A DNA stretch of 64,000 nucleotides. It comes from Balneolaceae bacterium (GTDB lineage: Bacteria > Bacteroidota > Rhodothermia > Balneolales > Balneolaceae). The notes under the pieces are model-generated. The model saw only the letters and a list, made by a program, of their open reading frames with translations, made no database searches and was not told the DNA's origin. Numbering within the stretch: position 1 is the first letter of the stretch; each line of letters opens with the position of its first letter. Shown one piece after another: positions 42,522 to 51,931 of this stretch. The position numbers and the translations under genes were made by a program. The DNA lies in NCBI GenBank assembly GCA_020832285.1, contig JAFIFB010000017.1, forward strand, positions 16,319-80,318. Direction: 5' to 3'.

Positions 42522-45350
42522 ATGCCACGTCGTAACGACATCAACAAAATTTTAATTATCGGCTCAGGGCCTATTGTCATCGGGCAGGCCTGCGAATTTG
42601 ATTATTCCGGTACACAGGCGTGCCGGTCACTGAAAGAAGAAGGGTATAAAGTGGTGCTGATAAACTCCAATCCGGCCACCATCATGACTGACCCGATGAT
42701 GGCCGATTCGATTTATCTGAAGCCGCTTACTACACAATCCATCAAAGAGATTGTTGAAAAAGAGAAACCCGATGCTGTACTGCCAACCATGGGTGGGCAA
42801 ACCGCGCTCAACCTTGCCCGTGACCTGCAACACGAAGGTTTCTGGAGGGAAAATGGAATCAAGATTATCGGTGTGAACATGGATGCGGTGGATATCACCG
42901 AAGACCGGCAGTTGTTCCGCGACCTGATGGAACGAATAGGAATTGAACAGTGCCGCAGCCGGACAGCCAACTCCCTGCTTGATGCCAAAGAGATTGTTGA
43001 AGAGCTTGGAGGCCTGCCGATTGTCATCCGTCCTTCATTCACTTTGGGTGGAACCGGGGGCGGAATTGTCTGGAATGAAGGTGAATTTGAAAGAAAAGTG
43101 TTAAGGGGGCTCGAGATGAGCCCGGTGCACCAGGTGCTGATTGAAGAGAGTATTTTTGGCTGGAAAGAGTTTGAACTGGAACTGCTTCGTGACGATAACG
43201 ACAACGTTGTGATTGTCTGCCCTATCGAAAACCTCGACCCAATGGGCGTCCACACCGGAGACTCCGTAACTGTAGCTCCCACACAAACACTCACCGACAA
43301 ACAGTATCAAATTCTGCGAGATGCGGCTATCAAAATGATGCGTTCAATTGGTGATTTTGCAGGGGGCTGTAATGTACAGTTTGCGATGGAACCGGGCAGT
43401 GACCGTCTGGTGGCCATCGAAATTAATCCGAGAGTAAGCCGTTCCTCGGCACTGGCATCGAAAGCTACCGGCTATCCGATCGCAAAAATTGCCACTAAAC
43501 TGGCCATTGGCTATACGCTTGATGAGCTGCCAAATCCAATCACACAAGTTTCATCGGCTTGTTTTGAGCCATCCATCGACTATGTTGTTGTAAAAATTCC
43601 GCGATTCAACTTCGATAAATTTCCCAATGTAGATGAAGAACTCACCACACAGATGAAAGCAGTTGGGGAGGTGATGTCCATCGGCCGAACATTCCCCGAA
43701 GCGATGAATAAAGCGTGGCAGTCACTGGAAATCGGCCGGTCTGGGTTGGGAGCTGACGGGTACAGTAATCCCGACCGTAAAGAAGTTCGGCAGCGGCTGC
43801 TCAAACCCTACTGGGATCGTACTCTGCAAATTCGCAATGCATTTAAACTGGGAGCAACAGTAGAGGAAATAGCAGATATTACAAAAGTAGATCCCTGGTT
43901 TTTACAGCAGATCCGGTATATGGTCAGCCTCGAAAATCATATCGAAGGCCTGAGTCTCGATACGATCACCCGAGAAGATCTTCTTGAAGTGAAACGCGCC
44001 GGATTTTCAGATGTACAGATCGCCTGGCTGCTGAGTAAAGCAGGAGAAAAGGTCAACGAAAAGGAAGTTCGCAGCAAACGCCTTGAACTGGGATTAAAGC
44101 CAAGCTTTAAATTGGTGGATACTTGCGCAGCCGAATTCCCGGCTGAAACCCCCTACTACTACTCTACTTACGAAAGTGAAAATGAGAGTGTGGTAACCGA
44201 CCGTAAAAAAGTAATGATTCTCGGCAGCGGTCCCAATAGAATCGGTCAGGGTATTGAGTTCGATTACTCTTGCGTTCATGCTGTGCTTGCCGCTCAGGAG
44301 ATGGGTTACGAGGCCATCATGGTAAATTGCAATCCAGAAACGGTATCCACAGACTTTGATATTGCCGATAAACTCTATTTTGAACCGGTTTTCTGGGAGC
44401 GGGTGCTGGATATCTATGAGCATGAAAAACCCGAAGGAGTTATCCTGCAAGTTGGCGGACAGACGGCGCTGAAGCTTGGTAAAAAGTTTGTGGAAAACGA
44501 TATAAAAATATTTGGAACCGAGTTTGAAAAGATTGATTTCGCTGAAGACCGTGGGGCGTTCTCCAAATTTCTGAAAAGCCTTCACATACCCTTTCCTGAC
44601 TATGGCACCGCCCGAAATGGCGATGATGCCGTGGCCATCGCCAATGAGGTGGGTTACCCTGTTCTGATTCGTCCGAGCTATGTACTTGGAGGCCAGGGAA
44701 TGCGTATTGCAGTGAAAGAAGAGGAGCTGCGCAGATATGTCGAAACCATTCTGAAAACGCACCCGGAAAATGACTTTCTAATCGATAAATATCTCGATAA
44801 AGCCATTGAGGTGGATGTAGATTCTGTATATGATGGTGAACAGCTCCATATTGCCGGTATCATGCAGCATATTGAACCGGCGGGTGTCCATTCCGGCGAC
44901 TCCACCGCAGTACTTCCTCCCTATTCACTCAGTAAACTGGTGATTGAAACGATAGAAACCTACCAGAAACGGATTGCTGAACAGATGGGAATTGTGGGTT
45001 TTCTGAATGTACAGTATGCGGTAAAAAATGAGGAAGTGTACGTACTTGAGGCCAATCCCCGCTCAACACGAACCATTCCTTTTCTTGCCAAAGCTACACA
45101 GCGACCCGAAGCCAAGATTGGCGTAAAAGTAATGCTGGGTGCCAAACTGAAAGAATTTGATCTGACATCAAAACTGAAAAACTGGGCGATTAAAGAGCCT
45201 GTATTTCCGTTTGACAAATTCCCTGAGGTGAAAAAAGAGCTCGGTCCCGAGATGAAATCTACGGGTGAAAGCATCTATTTCATGGATAATTTTGATGACG
45301 AACGGTTCAAGAAACCTTACGAATTCAAGAACCTCTACCTGAGTAAATAA
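42522..45350 (+). CDS. carB: Carbamoyl-phosphate synthase large subunit, lacking allosteric domain
   Basis: 942 residues. Both ATP-grasp halves are complete: the first begins [20 protein letters not shown] and the second [20 protein letters not shown], with LRPSF/IRPSY-type metal and nucleotide loops. E. coli CarB has 1073 residues; here the chain ends about 30 residues after [11 protein letters not shown], so the C-terminal MGS-like domain that binds UMP, IMP or ornithine is absent. Short CarB proteins of about 940-950 residues are known in Bacteroidota, so this is probably not a sequencing error. A stem-loop follows the stop. Confidence 0.95.
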   Translation: MPRRNDINKILIIGSGPIVIGQACEFDYSGTQACRSLKEEGYKVVLINSNPATIMTDPMMADSIYLKPLTTQSIKEIVEKEKPDAVLPTMGGQTALNLARDLQHEGFWRENGIKIIGVNMDAVDITEDRQLFRDLMERIGIEQCRSRTANSLLDAKEIVEELGGLPIVIRPSFTLGGTGGGIVWNEGEFERKVLRGLEMSPVHQVLIEESIFGWKEFELELLRDDNDNVVIVCPIENLDPMGVHTGDSVTVAPTQTLTDKQYQILRDAAIKMMRSIGDFAGGCNVQFAMEPGSDRLVAIEINPRVSRSSALASKATGYPIAKIATKLAIGYTLDELPNPITQVSSACFEPSIDYVVVKIPRFNFDKFPNVDEELTTQMKAVGEVMSIGRTFPEAMNKAWQSLEIGRSGLGADGYSNPDRKEVRQRLLKPYWDRTLQIRNAFKLGATVEEIADITKVDPWFLQQIRYMVSLENHIEGLSLDTITREDLLEVKRAGFSDVQIAWLLSKAGEKVNEKEVRSKRLELGLKPSFKLVDTCAAEFPAETPYYYSTYESENESVVTDRKKVMILGSGPNRIGQGIEFDYSCVHAVLAAQEMGYEAIMVNCNPETVSTDFDIADKLYFEPVFWERVLDIYEHEKPEGVILQVGGQTALKLGKKFVENDIKIFGTEFEKIDFAEDRGAFSKFLKSLHIPFPDYGTARNGDDAVAIANEVGYPVLIRPSYVLGGQGMRIAVKEEELRRYVETILKTHPENDFLIDKYLDKAIEVDVDSVYDGEQLHIAGIMQHIEPAGVHSGDSTAVLPPYSLSKLVIETIETYQKRIAEQMGIVGFLNVQYAVKNEEVYVLEANPRSTRTIPFLAKATQRPEAKIGVKVMLGAKLKEFDLTSKLKNWAIKEPVFPFDKFPEVKKELGPEMKSTGESIYFMDNFDDERFKKPYEFKNLYLSK

Positions 45351-45358
45351 ATATGTAC

Positions 45359-45377
45359 AACGGGTCGCTGACCCGTT
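45359..45377 (+). terminator. Stem-loop after carB
   Basis: AACGGGTC (45359-45366) pairs perfectly with GACCCGTT (45370-45377) around a GCT loop, 8 bases after the carB stop. No T-run follows, so it may protect the message 3' end or act as a weak terminator. Confidence 0.5.
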
Positions 45378-45679
45378 ATCACTCTGATCCCGGGAATTAT
45401 GAAGCCGGAGTGCCAAGCCGGATGGTTGGTTCTGACTCTTTATCCTCTCGATTTCAAGTTTCTTTGATGCAGGTATGAAGTGATTTTGTTGAGGGATGGG
45501 ATTTATAAGGATTGAACTTAATACGTTTGATCCTTTACAGGTCAATGTTTCGATTGGAATACCAGTGAAGTCGCAGGGTTTGCGGTGTGGAATAGCCCGC
45601 ATTTCTCAAAAAAAAATTATGAATAAAACTATAAATTTAATTATTAACGTCTTAGCCTGCATTTTCAGCGATAGTGCCA
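45378..45679. other. Intergenic region after carB
   Basis: About 300 bases between the carB hairpin and the dispersed repeat. A plus-strand frame of 78 codons crosses into the repeat and has no motif. I see nothing else. Confidence 0.45.
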
Positions 45680-45838
45680 AAAACACCTTGTCAGATGCTG
45701 CGAAATTTGCCCGTGGGCTGTGTTGTCTCTGAAATGGCTTGCTCAACGTACTTGGGCACGTTTCCGCCACAATTTTCTCCCGACTACTGTCGGGATTGCC
45801 CACAACCAAATTTCTTGGTGAGAATTGCGGGATAGCCA
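45680..45838. repeat. Dispersed intergenic repeat, long copy with internal hairpins
   Basis: It starts AAACACCTTGT, contains GCTTGCTCAACGTAC with the imperfect palindrome AACGTAC-TTGG-GCACGTT (45745-45762), a perfect CCCGAC-TACT-GTCGGG hairpin (45779-45794), and ends TTCTTGGTGAGAATTGCGGG. The same order of blocks, without the second hairpin, is found at 55328-55470, and the right part again at 2090-2141. Confidence 0.8.
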
Positions 45839-45902
45839 ATATATGGCCCAGTAAAAGGGTAAAGTCTGTTAAGTTTCTATTTGGTTACACTATTACAAAA
45901 AC

Positions 45903-46373
45903 TCACATAGAAGGCGTAAACGGCACTGATGAATGGTGCAGATTGATTTTGAGATTGCCGCTGCTTTCTTTCACATAACCAAATGTGTACTCCACTTTTT
46001 TAACGGCTCCGCTTCCTTTTTCCGTAAAAAAGTAATTACCCATTGCAAGAGCACTATTTTCATTCAGAATGATGCCGGTGTTTTCAAAACGCACATCACT
46101 CCATGGCTGCAGGGCAAAGCCTTCATCTTCCGGAAAATTACTATTCCCTCCGATAAAATAGGATAGTGCTCCCTCTTTGGTTCCTCTGAACTGATCTTCA
46201 GCAGCACGGGTTGGTTTAAAAAGCACCGGTCCGAGATCAAAAGCATAGAGGGAATCAATGACTTTTTCCGCTTCTGCTTCACATACGGCGCGATTGTCTT
46301 TTAATGATCCGATTTTAATGAGGGCATCACCCCAGGTTTTCTGAATGTTGAGTACGTCTTTTTCAGTAATCAT
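45903..46373 (-). CDS. NTF2/SnoaL-like conserved protein
   Basis: 156 residues from ATG 46373 (MITEKDVL); a longer reading adds residues from the neighbouring gene end. The sequence (WGDALIKIG, FDLGPVLFKPTRAAEDQFR, ALSYFIGGN, LAMGNYFFTE and HHSSVPF) is a family of about 150 residues frequently labelled phosphoribosyl-AMP cyclohydrolase in databases, though it lacks the HisI zinc cysteines. The fold looks like NTF2/SnoaL. No signal peptide. It lies 29 bases after the matrixin gene on the same strand. Confidence 0.75.
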   Translation of the reverse strand: MITEKDVLNIQKTWGDALIKIGSLKDNRAVCEAEAEKVIDSLYAFDLGPVLFKPTRAAEDQFRGTKEGALSYFIGGNSNFPEDEGFALQPWSDVRFENTGIILNENSALAMGNYFFTEKGSGAVKKVEYTFGYVKESSGNLKINLHHSSVPFTPSM

Positions 46374-46402
46374 CTTTTGAATTTTTTTGCCTGACAAATT
46401 AG

Positions 46403-47368
46403 TTAATTTGCCGACCATTCGGAAGAGTCGTTGTTATTGCAAATGTCCATAAGTGCATACCGGTCATCCTCGGTTAACTCTAAGCCTGGTCTTGCCTGAT
46501 TTCCCATGAGGCGGTACATCACCGATTGAGGATTATCAACATGCCCGATTCCAAGTGCATGGCCCATTTCATGTGCAAGAACAAGCATCAGTTCATCCTC
46601 ATCCAAAAAAGAGTACACGTTTATGGATCTTTCATTTCCCCTTCGCTCGTAGGAACCCTGGGTAAACCTTCGGGTTCCGCTAAATGTTTGGTTATACTCC
46701 TCTATCAGGCTGTTTTTTTGATTTACTTTTTCGTTAATCCGTTCAACTTTCCGGTTCAGGTTTCTTGCAGCCTCATTCAGTCTCTCATTTCGTTGGTTCA
46801 GTTCGGCAGTAAGTGAATCTATTTCATTTTTTCTTTCTTGAAACAGTGGCATTTCACTCTCTGTAAAACCACCTTGCTCATTTTTTTCGGAGACCCATCT
46901 ATTCAGGGATACTACTTTTTCCTGCAATTGGCTCATATCATCCTGGTGCTGCTGTACTCTCTGCATATATTCACTGTCCATCTGTTGGTACTCTTTTTCC
47001 ACAGAATTTATTCTGTATCTTTCGCTCTGAATTCGATCTCGGAACTGCCGTTCCCGGTCTGAAAGTTCCTGCTGTTCGGCATAAACGAGATTTACGCGGA
47101 TGTGTCCATCATCGGCATACTCCATAACCGGCTGGCCGTAAGCATCCGACCAAATTTCAGCAACCTCTCTGAGAAGGTAGAATAATTCTTGTTCTGAGAT
47201 TGAATAACGATTGTCAATTTCCCCTATGTGGTATGTGTCGGGTTCCGCGCATGGTACAGGCTGAACAGCAGGGGAAGTCTTATTTTGGTCAAAAGTAGTT
47301 GCTAAATAGATTAAGCCGGTGAGCAGAATTAAAAAGAATGAAAATAATTTGTAAATCCCTGTCTGCAT
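46403..47368 (-). CDS. Matrixin-like (M10) zinc protease with coiled-coil insert
   Basis: 321 residues. An N-terminal hydrophobic segment (7-25) anchors or exports it. A first conserved part (about 45-92: FYLLREVAEIWSDAYGQ, IRVNLVYAEQ) looks like the N-terminal strand of a metzincin catalytic domain. Then follows a coiled coil of about 130 residues (95-225). The zinc site HEMGHALGIGH is at 266-276 and SVMY with the Met-turn at 283. Matrixins normally have the strands and the zinc helix in one compact domain; here they are separated. Probably periplasmic or surface; target unknown. Confidence 0.8.
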   Translation of the reverse strand: MQTGIYKLFSFFLILLTGLIYLATTFDQNKTSPAVQPVPCAEPDTYHIGEIDNRYSISEQELFYLLREVAEIWSDAYGQPVMEYADDGHIRVNLVYAEQQELSDRERQFRDRIQSERYRINSVEKEYQQMDSEYMQRVQQHQDDMSQLQEKVVSLNRWVSEKNEQGGFTESEMPLFQERKNEIDSLTAELNQRNERLNEAARNLNRKVERINEKVNQKNSLIEEYNQTFSGTRRFTQGSYERRGNERSINVYSFLDEDELMLVLAHEMGHALGIGHVDNPQSVMYRLMGNQARPGLELTEDDRYALMDICNNNDSSEWSAN

Positions 47369-47467
47369 TTTTCAGATTGTTTATAAGTAGTCAGCCTAAA
47401 TCTATCAGTGCACTTCGGCAATTTAAAAAACTTTTTAGAATCATCTATTACACTGTATGTTTGATTC

Positions 47468-50400
47468 TCAGTAGTCCAGTCTCCAGCGCAGGTCTATTCC
47501 TTCCCTGGAGTCATCTCCCTGGGTTATAATCAGCTCAAGATTATGCCGAAGCAGGTATTCCAGTGTAAACAAGGTTTTGGGCCTGGCACCTCCAACCTCG
47601 TTCAGAATTGCAAAAAATGTACGCTGGTTCAGATACCACCCGGTTTTGATGGACGTGGTGCTGCCGGAGCCCGATCTTGCGTTATCGATCTGAACCACAT
47701 CGATTCCAAGCCGCTGCGATGCGAGCATTTCCACACGATCGAGTAATACTTCGAGGGCAAAATCTGCAGCGGTTGGACCAGTACCGCTTCCTGCAACAAC
47801 CTGTTCCCAGGATTCCAGTTCATAGAAAGGCTTTCCAAACAATGTGTAGCTGATAATATCCTGGAGTTCGAGCGGTGGTTCACTATCGAACCTGAATTCA
47901 GGATCCTCGAGTGTACCTTCAATGATGTATAAAATGTGAACCCCTGCTGCCTGGGGTGGGCTGTACCGGGTGGTTATGTTTAGTTCAGGATTATCCAAAG
48001 GGCCGGCAAAAGCCACACTTGCTTCATCCAGTTCAAAGTTTCTGCCAAGTGGGCGTGCAAATCCTCTGATTCCTTCCAGTGTTCCGAACATCTGCAACTC
48101 CTCTTGTCTCTGTTTTACAAGGTCGAGCTGGCCACCCAGTAAAAGTTCCATATCGAGATATTGACGATTTCGGATTAGAAACTGCCTTCCGAAATCTACA
48201 CTGAATTCAATTGCAAGTGCATCAAAAAAATCTGATGGCTCAGGCTCTTCCTCATCTTCAAGCACAACATCTTCCACAGCACGCTCTCCAAAGTTTAGCA
48301 AATTTACCTGGCTTTGCAAAAATGTAAGGCTGCCACCAAGATTGGGTTCCTGAGCAGTTCCGGTGAGATTTGCACGAAGATTTACCAGGAAATTATATTC
48401 CGGGGTGTTAGCAGCCCTGAATTGGTTGGCCGTCATATTAAAGTTGATGTTACCGGGAGTAAGGGCATCCAATTCAACGGTTCCACTCGCATTGAGACGT
48501 CCCGGTCCGCTTCGGGTGGAAAACTGCTGAAGGGTGATCCGGTCTGGTTCAAATAAAATATTAGCAGCCATCTCAGTAAGAGTAATCCCGGCCTGAACCA
48601 CTCGCATATTTCCACGTGTAAGCCGCATCTGTCCGTTGGTTTCGAGATCATCCACGCGGCCAGACAGTGTAACATTTCCTTCCAGGCGGCCGGACAATTG
48701 CCGTATCACATCGCGGTCAACATAATTGCTTAGCATGGCGAGGTCGAAGTCATCGGTACGGAAATCTACAAATACGCTGTCTTCATCGGCGGGTAATAAT
48801 ACTTCGGCTTGCTGAAGGTCTACCAGGAACGGAAGAATGGCATTGAAGCCTAAAATGGAACTGTTGTCCTTTATTATCGACCCATTCATGCTTACGGTTT
48901 CTTCTTCATGTTCGTAGGCAAGATCCATTGTAAAACGATCAATAGAAATTCCTGAAAAAAGACCTTCGCGAATAGACAGATTTCCGATTAACTCCGGACT
49001 GCCTGCAATACCACCCAAATCAGCACTTAATGAAATAATGCCTTCTGTTTCTTCAGGAGCACCCTCGGGAAAAAATGAAAACCAGTAGTTAAGATCGGTT
49101 TCCAGCAGAGAGAAGTTTCCTTCTACATCTCTTTCAAAAAACTGTTCATCAAATGTCATCGGGTCACCGAGAATAAACGGAACTCTCAAAAATCCTTCTG
49201 CCAGTTTATCTCCGAGGTGCCAGCTATGCAGTTCGGCCTCCAGCCATTCTTCTTCGAGATTTGCGTCAAACCGGAGCGAGTCCATCTCTCCCTCGCCATA
49301 CTTAAAGTTGTTCAGAAGGCCGGTGGCTTTCACTTCAAGTCGTTCAGGACTGTTATAGGCTTCTATAGTACCTGACAGATATCCATCAAAAAAACTTTCA
49401 TCCAGGATTGCTTCCTGAAGTTCACCAAGATTCAGCGTACGGGCATCGAGGCCGGCATGTTGGGTGAGTGAATCCACATGAGGCACCCAAAGTGTGAGGA
49501 ATGAGACGTCATCATCTGAAGCGATGGTGAGCGTATCAACCCGAAGAACGTCGTCGGCCCAGGTCAGGTCAAATGGTTCAACCAGTTTAAGTGTGCGGAT
49601 TTGGGTAGCAAACTCAAGATCATGAGTGGTTAGTCTTACTTCTGTTGAATCGACCCGAAAATCTCCGCTGTGGCTAATGGAGGTTTGGTCCCCATTGGTT
49701 AGCACAAGATTCATTCTGCCGAATGTCTCATCTTCGCGAAGGGTAACGTAAGTATCAAACTGAAGATCCTGTACACCTGTTTCGAAGACAGCTGGGCGGG
49801 TCAGTTTCACACGCAAGTCGGCTTCCGGTTCATCCTGAATCAAAGCAGTAACAGAGCCTGTGAACTTTTCTGAACTGAATATTGAATCCACCAAAACATG
49901 CTCCAGGTCTACGTTCCCATCAAACTGCAACACTCCGTTGTTGTTCCGTGCCAGACTACCGCGAATGGTTCCGGGTGCCTCAAGCCGCTCAAAACCGAAT
50001 AGGGGTGCCAGTGGGTAGAGATCTTTCACCGATGCATTAAATTGAAGGGTGTTGTCGGGATTGGTTGTATCAAGGATATGCTGTTTTACAGTAAAAGCGG
50101 CATCGGCAATAGGACTTTGCAAAACTCCCTCATCAATATAGAGAAACTGATCTTTTACCTTCAGAACTACCCGGAGAGTATCTATTACCTCGTTGTTTAC
50201 AATACTTGAGTCGAACTCAGCTACAGCTATCAGGTTTAACTGCTCAGGATTAAAGTAGGAGCCTTCTCCTCTTAAAGTGCCATTAATATTGGTATGAAAA
50301 TCATCGAAACCTTCTATTTCAGAGGCATTGAAATTTCGGATAGCAGCAGAAAAACGGTATGAAGGATCACCCTGCCAGTTTGAAGCAGAAAAATCGGTTT

Positions 50401-51931
50401 CGAGTGTGCTGCGGTCGAGTTGCCCGCGCAATAATCCCTGAACATCATCCTGATCTATGGAGCCGCTGAAACTCAACTCAGAAAAAGCCTGATCCCCAAA
50501 CCGGCTGCCCGAGACCATCAGGTCTGCTGTGGCAGAAAACTGTTCAGGATCGAAACCGGCACCACTCAGGTTCGCCCTGATATTCAGATCACTGTCGAGC
50601 TCTTCATTCTTTAGCAAATCTGCGATATTCAGGCGGTTCGTTGTGAGCTCGAGGTCCCATCCGGGCATTTCATCAAAAAGGCTGCGCAGTGATGCTTTCA
50701 GATTCATGTTTTGACCATTTGCCGAAAGTTCGGCGAGCAGATCAACATTACTGTCGGAGAGTTCATATTCAGCGTGAAACCGGTTGATGCTGTAGATGTC
50801 GTATTCGCCTCCTTCAATCAGTAGTTCACCCGTCCAGTCTGATTGATCAAGTTGGTCTGCTGCAAGATTGCCGCTACCTAAGAACTCCACATTATTGAGA
50901 ACAGGAAGTTCATCCAGCCCGGTTAATTGTGGCAGATTCAGTCCCGTTGCTTTCAAATTTACATTTTTAAGAATCGGCTCATCAGTTACATTCATACCAA
51001 CATTCAGGTCCAGTTCATCAAGCCCGGCAGCTGTTACAAAAAGAGAGAGGTTCAAATTGTCCAGGGTTCCCTCTGCACCCAGGCGGATGTCAAGATCCTG
51101 TCGAAGGGGCAGGTCTTCGGCATATAGGACCAGGTCTTGCCAGGAGATCGGAGATACTTCTGTTTGTAGCTGAATCTGGTCCGGCTCCCTGTACTCGGCT
51201 GATGCCCTGAGCGCGGATCTTCCGGTATTGAGTACAAGAGACTCCAGTGTGATTCTCTCTTGTGCTGTGTTTCCTTCAAGATAAACAGCAATCGGTTCAG
51301 GCAGACGAGCCTCACGGAGAGAGAAATCGAGTTTGTCAATTGTTGCAAAAAAACCCTGTTCCCGGGCTCCCAGAGAAAGACTTGCATCCAGGGCGTCTAT
51401 GTTCAGAAAACCGTCGGGCAAAAGATATTCGGAGCGCACATCTGCATTCAGATTGTGAATGCCAATGTTATGAAGCACCCAGTAAACGGGATCGGTTTCT
51501 TCAACTTCTTCAGTTTCTTTCAACAGAGTTTGCACGTTCCAGGTGGAATCTTCTTTTTGATGTAAAAAAATATTGGCGCCGTAGAGATTCAGCTCATTCA
51601 GCTCGTGAGTTGAACGAATAAGGTTCATCAGGCGATAATTAACTACAACTGAGTCAATTCTGGCAACATCTTCTTGATTTTCATCCATCAGATGTAAGTT
51701 GCTTATTACAAAGCCATGCAAAAGATCACCCCGAATTGATTCGATACTGAGGGTACCGTTGATATTTTCGGTGGCCTGTTCCATGGCAATATCACGCACC
51801 ATATCGAACAGCCAGTCGCTCTTCAGGGCAAGCCTCACTCCTGATGCCAGAAACAGAAGGATCAATACGATGATCATCACCCCTAAAGGCCATCGTCTTT
51901 TTCGATATGTGGATTTGTCGTCGTTCATCAA
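47468..51931 (-). CDS. tamB: Translocation and assembly module protein TamB
   Basis: 1487 residues. N-terminal membrane anchor (about 15-35), then a very long beta-rich region of DUF490/AsmA-like repeats, ending with the conserved C-terminal domain (RLGIDVVQIDNA, GWYLNQRTFFAIL, GIDLRWRLDY). TamB spans the periplasm and, with the Omp85 partner, helps insert outer-membrane proteins or moves phospholipid. It is longer than E. coli TamB (about 1260). Its start overlaps the stop of the Omp85 gene by four bases (51928-51931). Confidence 0.92.
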   Translation of the reverse strand: MMNDDKSTYRKRRWPLGVMIIVLILLFLASGVRLALKSDWLFDMVRDIAMEQATENINGTLSIESIRGDLLHGFVISNLHLMDENQEDVARIDSVVVNYRLMNLIRSTHELNELNLYGANIFLHQKEDSTWNVQTLLKETEEVEETDPVYWVLHNIGIHNLNADVRSEYLLPDGFLNIDALDASLSLGAREQGFFATIDKLDFSLREARLPEPIAVYLEGNTAQERITLESLVLNTGRSALRASAEYREPDQIQLQTEVSPISWQDLVLYAEDLPLRQDLDIRLGAEGTLDNLNLSLFVTAAGLDELDLNVGMNVTDEPILKNVNLKATGLNLPQLTGLDELPVLNNVEFLGSGNLAADQLDQSDWTGELLIEGGEYDIYSINRFHAEYELSDSNVDLLAELSANGQNMNLKASLRSLFDEMPGWDLELTTNRLNIADLLKNEELDSDLNIRANLSGAGFDPEQFSATADLMVSGSRFGDQAFSELSFSGSIDQDDVQGLLRGQLDRSTLETDFSASNWQGDPSYRFSAAIRNFNASEIEGFDDFHTNINGTLRGEGSYFNPEQLNLIAVAEFDSSIVNNEVIDTLRVVLKVKDQFLYIDEGVLQSPIADAAFTVKQHILDTTNPDNTLQFNASVKDLYPLAPLFGFERLEAPGTIRGSLARNNNGVLQFDGNVDLEHVLVDSIFSSEKFTGSVTALIQDEPEADLRVKLTRPAVFETGVQDLQFDTYVTLREDETFGRMNLVLTNGDQTSISHSGDFRVDSTEVRLTTHDLEFATQIRTLKLVEPFDLTWADDVLRVDTLTIASDDDVSFLTLWVPHVDSLTQHAGLDARTLNLGELQEAILDESFFDGYLSGTIEAYNSPERLEVKATGLLNNFKYGEGEMDSLRFDANLEEEWLEAELHSWHLGDKLAEGFLRVPFILGDPMTFDEQFFERDVEGNFSLLETDLNYWFSFFPEGAPEETEGIISLSADLGGIAGSPELIGNLSIREGLFSGISIDRFTMDLAYEHEEETVSMNGSIIKDNSSILGFNAILPFLVDLQQAEVLLPADEDSVFVDFRTDDFDLAMLSNYVDRDVIRQLSGRLEGNVTLSGRVDDLETNGQMRLTRGNMRVVQAGITLTEMAANILFEPDRITLQQFSTRSGPGRLNASGTVELDALTPGNINFNMTANQFRAANTPEYNFLVNLRANLTGTAQEPNLGGSLTFLQSQVNLLNFGERAVEDVVLEDEEEPEPSDFFDALAIEFSVDFGRQFLIRNRQYLDMELLLGGQLDLVKQRQEELQMFGTLEGIRGFARPLGRNFELDEASVAFAGPLDNPELNITTRYSPPQAAGVHILYIIEGTLEDPEFRFDSEPPLELQDIISYTLFGKPFYELESWEQVVAGSGTGPTAADFALEVLLDRVEMLASQRLGIDVVQIDNARSGSGSTTSIKTGWYLNQRTFFAILNEVGGARPKTLFTLEYLLRHNLELIITQGDDSREGIDLRWRLDY

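Noticed and set aside
42713..43300. Long antisense frames inside carB, tamB, moeA, dxs and napA
   Set aside because: Shadows of real genes in GC-biased codons; no motifs, and the sense frames are unambiguous.
45496..45732. Plus-strand 78-codon frame after carB
   Set aside because: It runs into the dispersed repeat and has no coding character.
45903..46373. Phosphoribosyl-AMP cyclohydrolase (hisI) label for the NTF2-like protein
   Set aside because: The HisI zinc cysteines and substrate motifs are absent and the fold pattern is NTF2-like.
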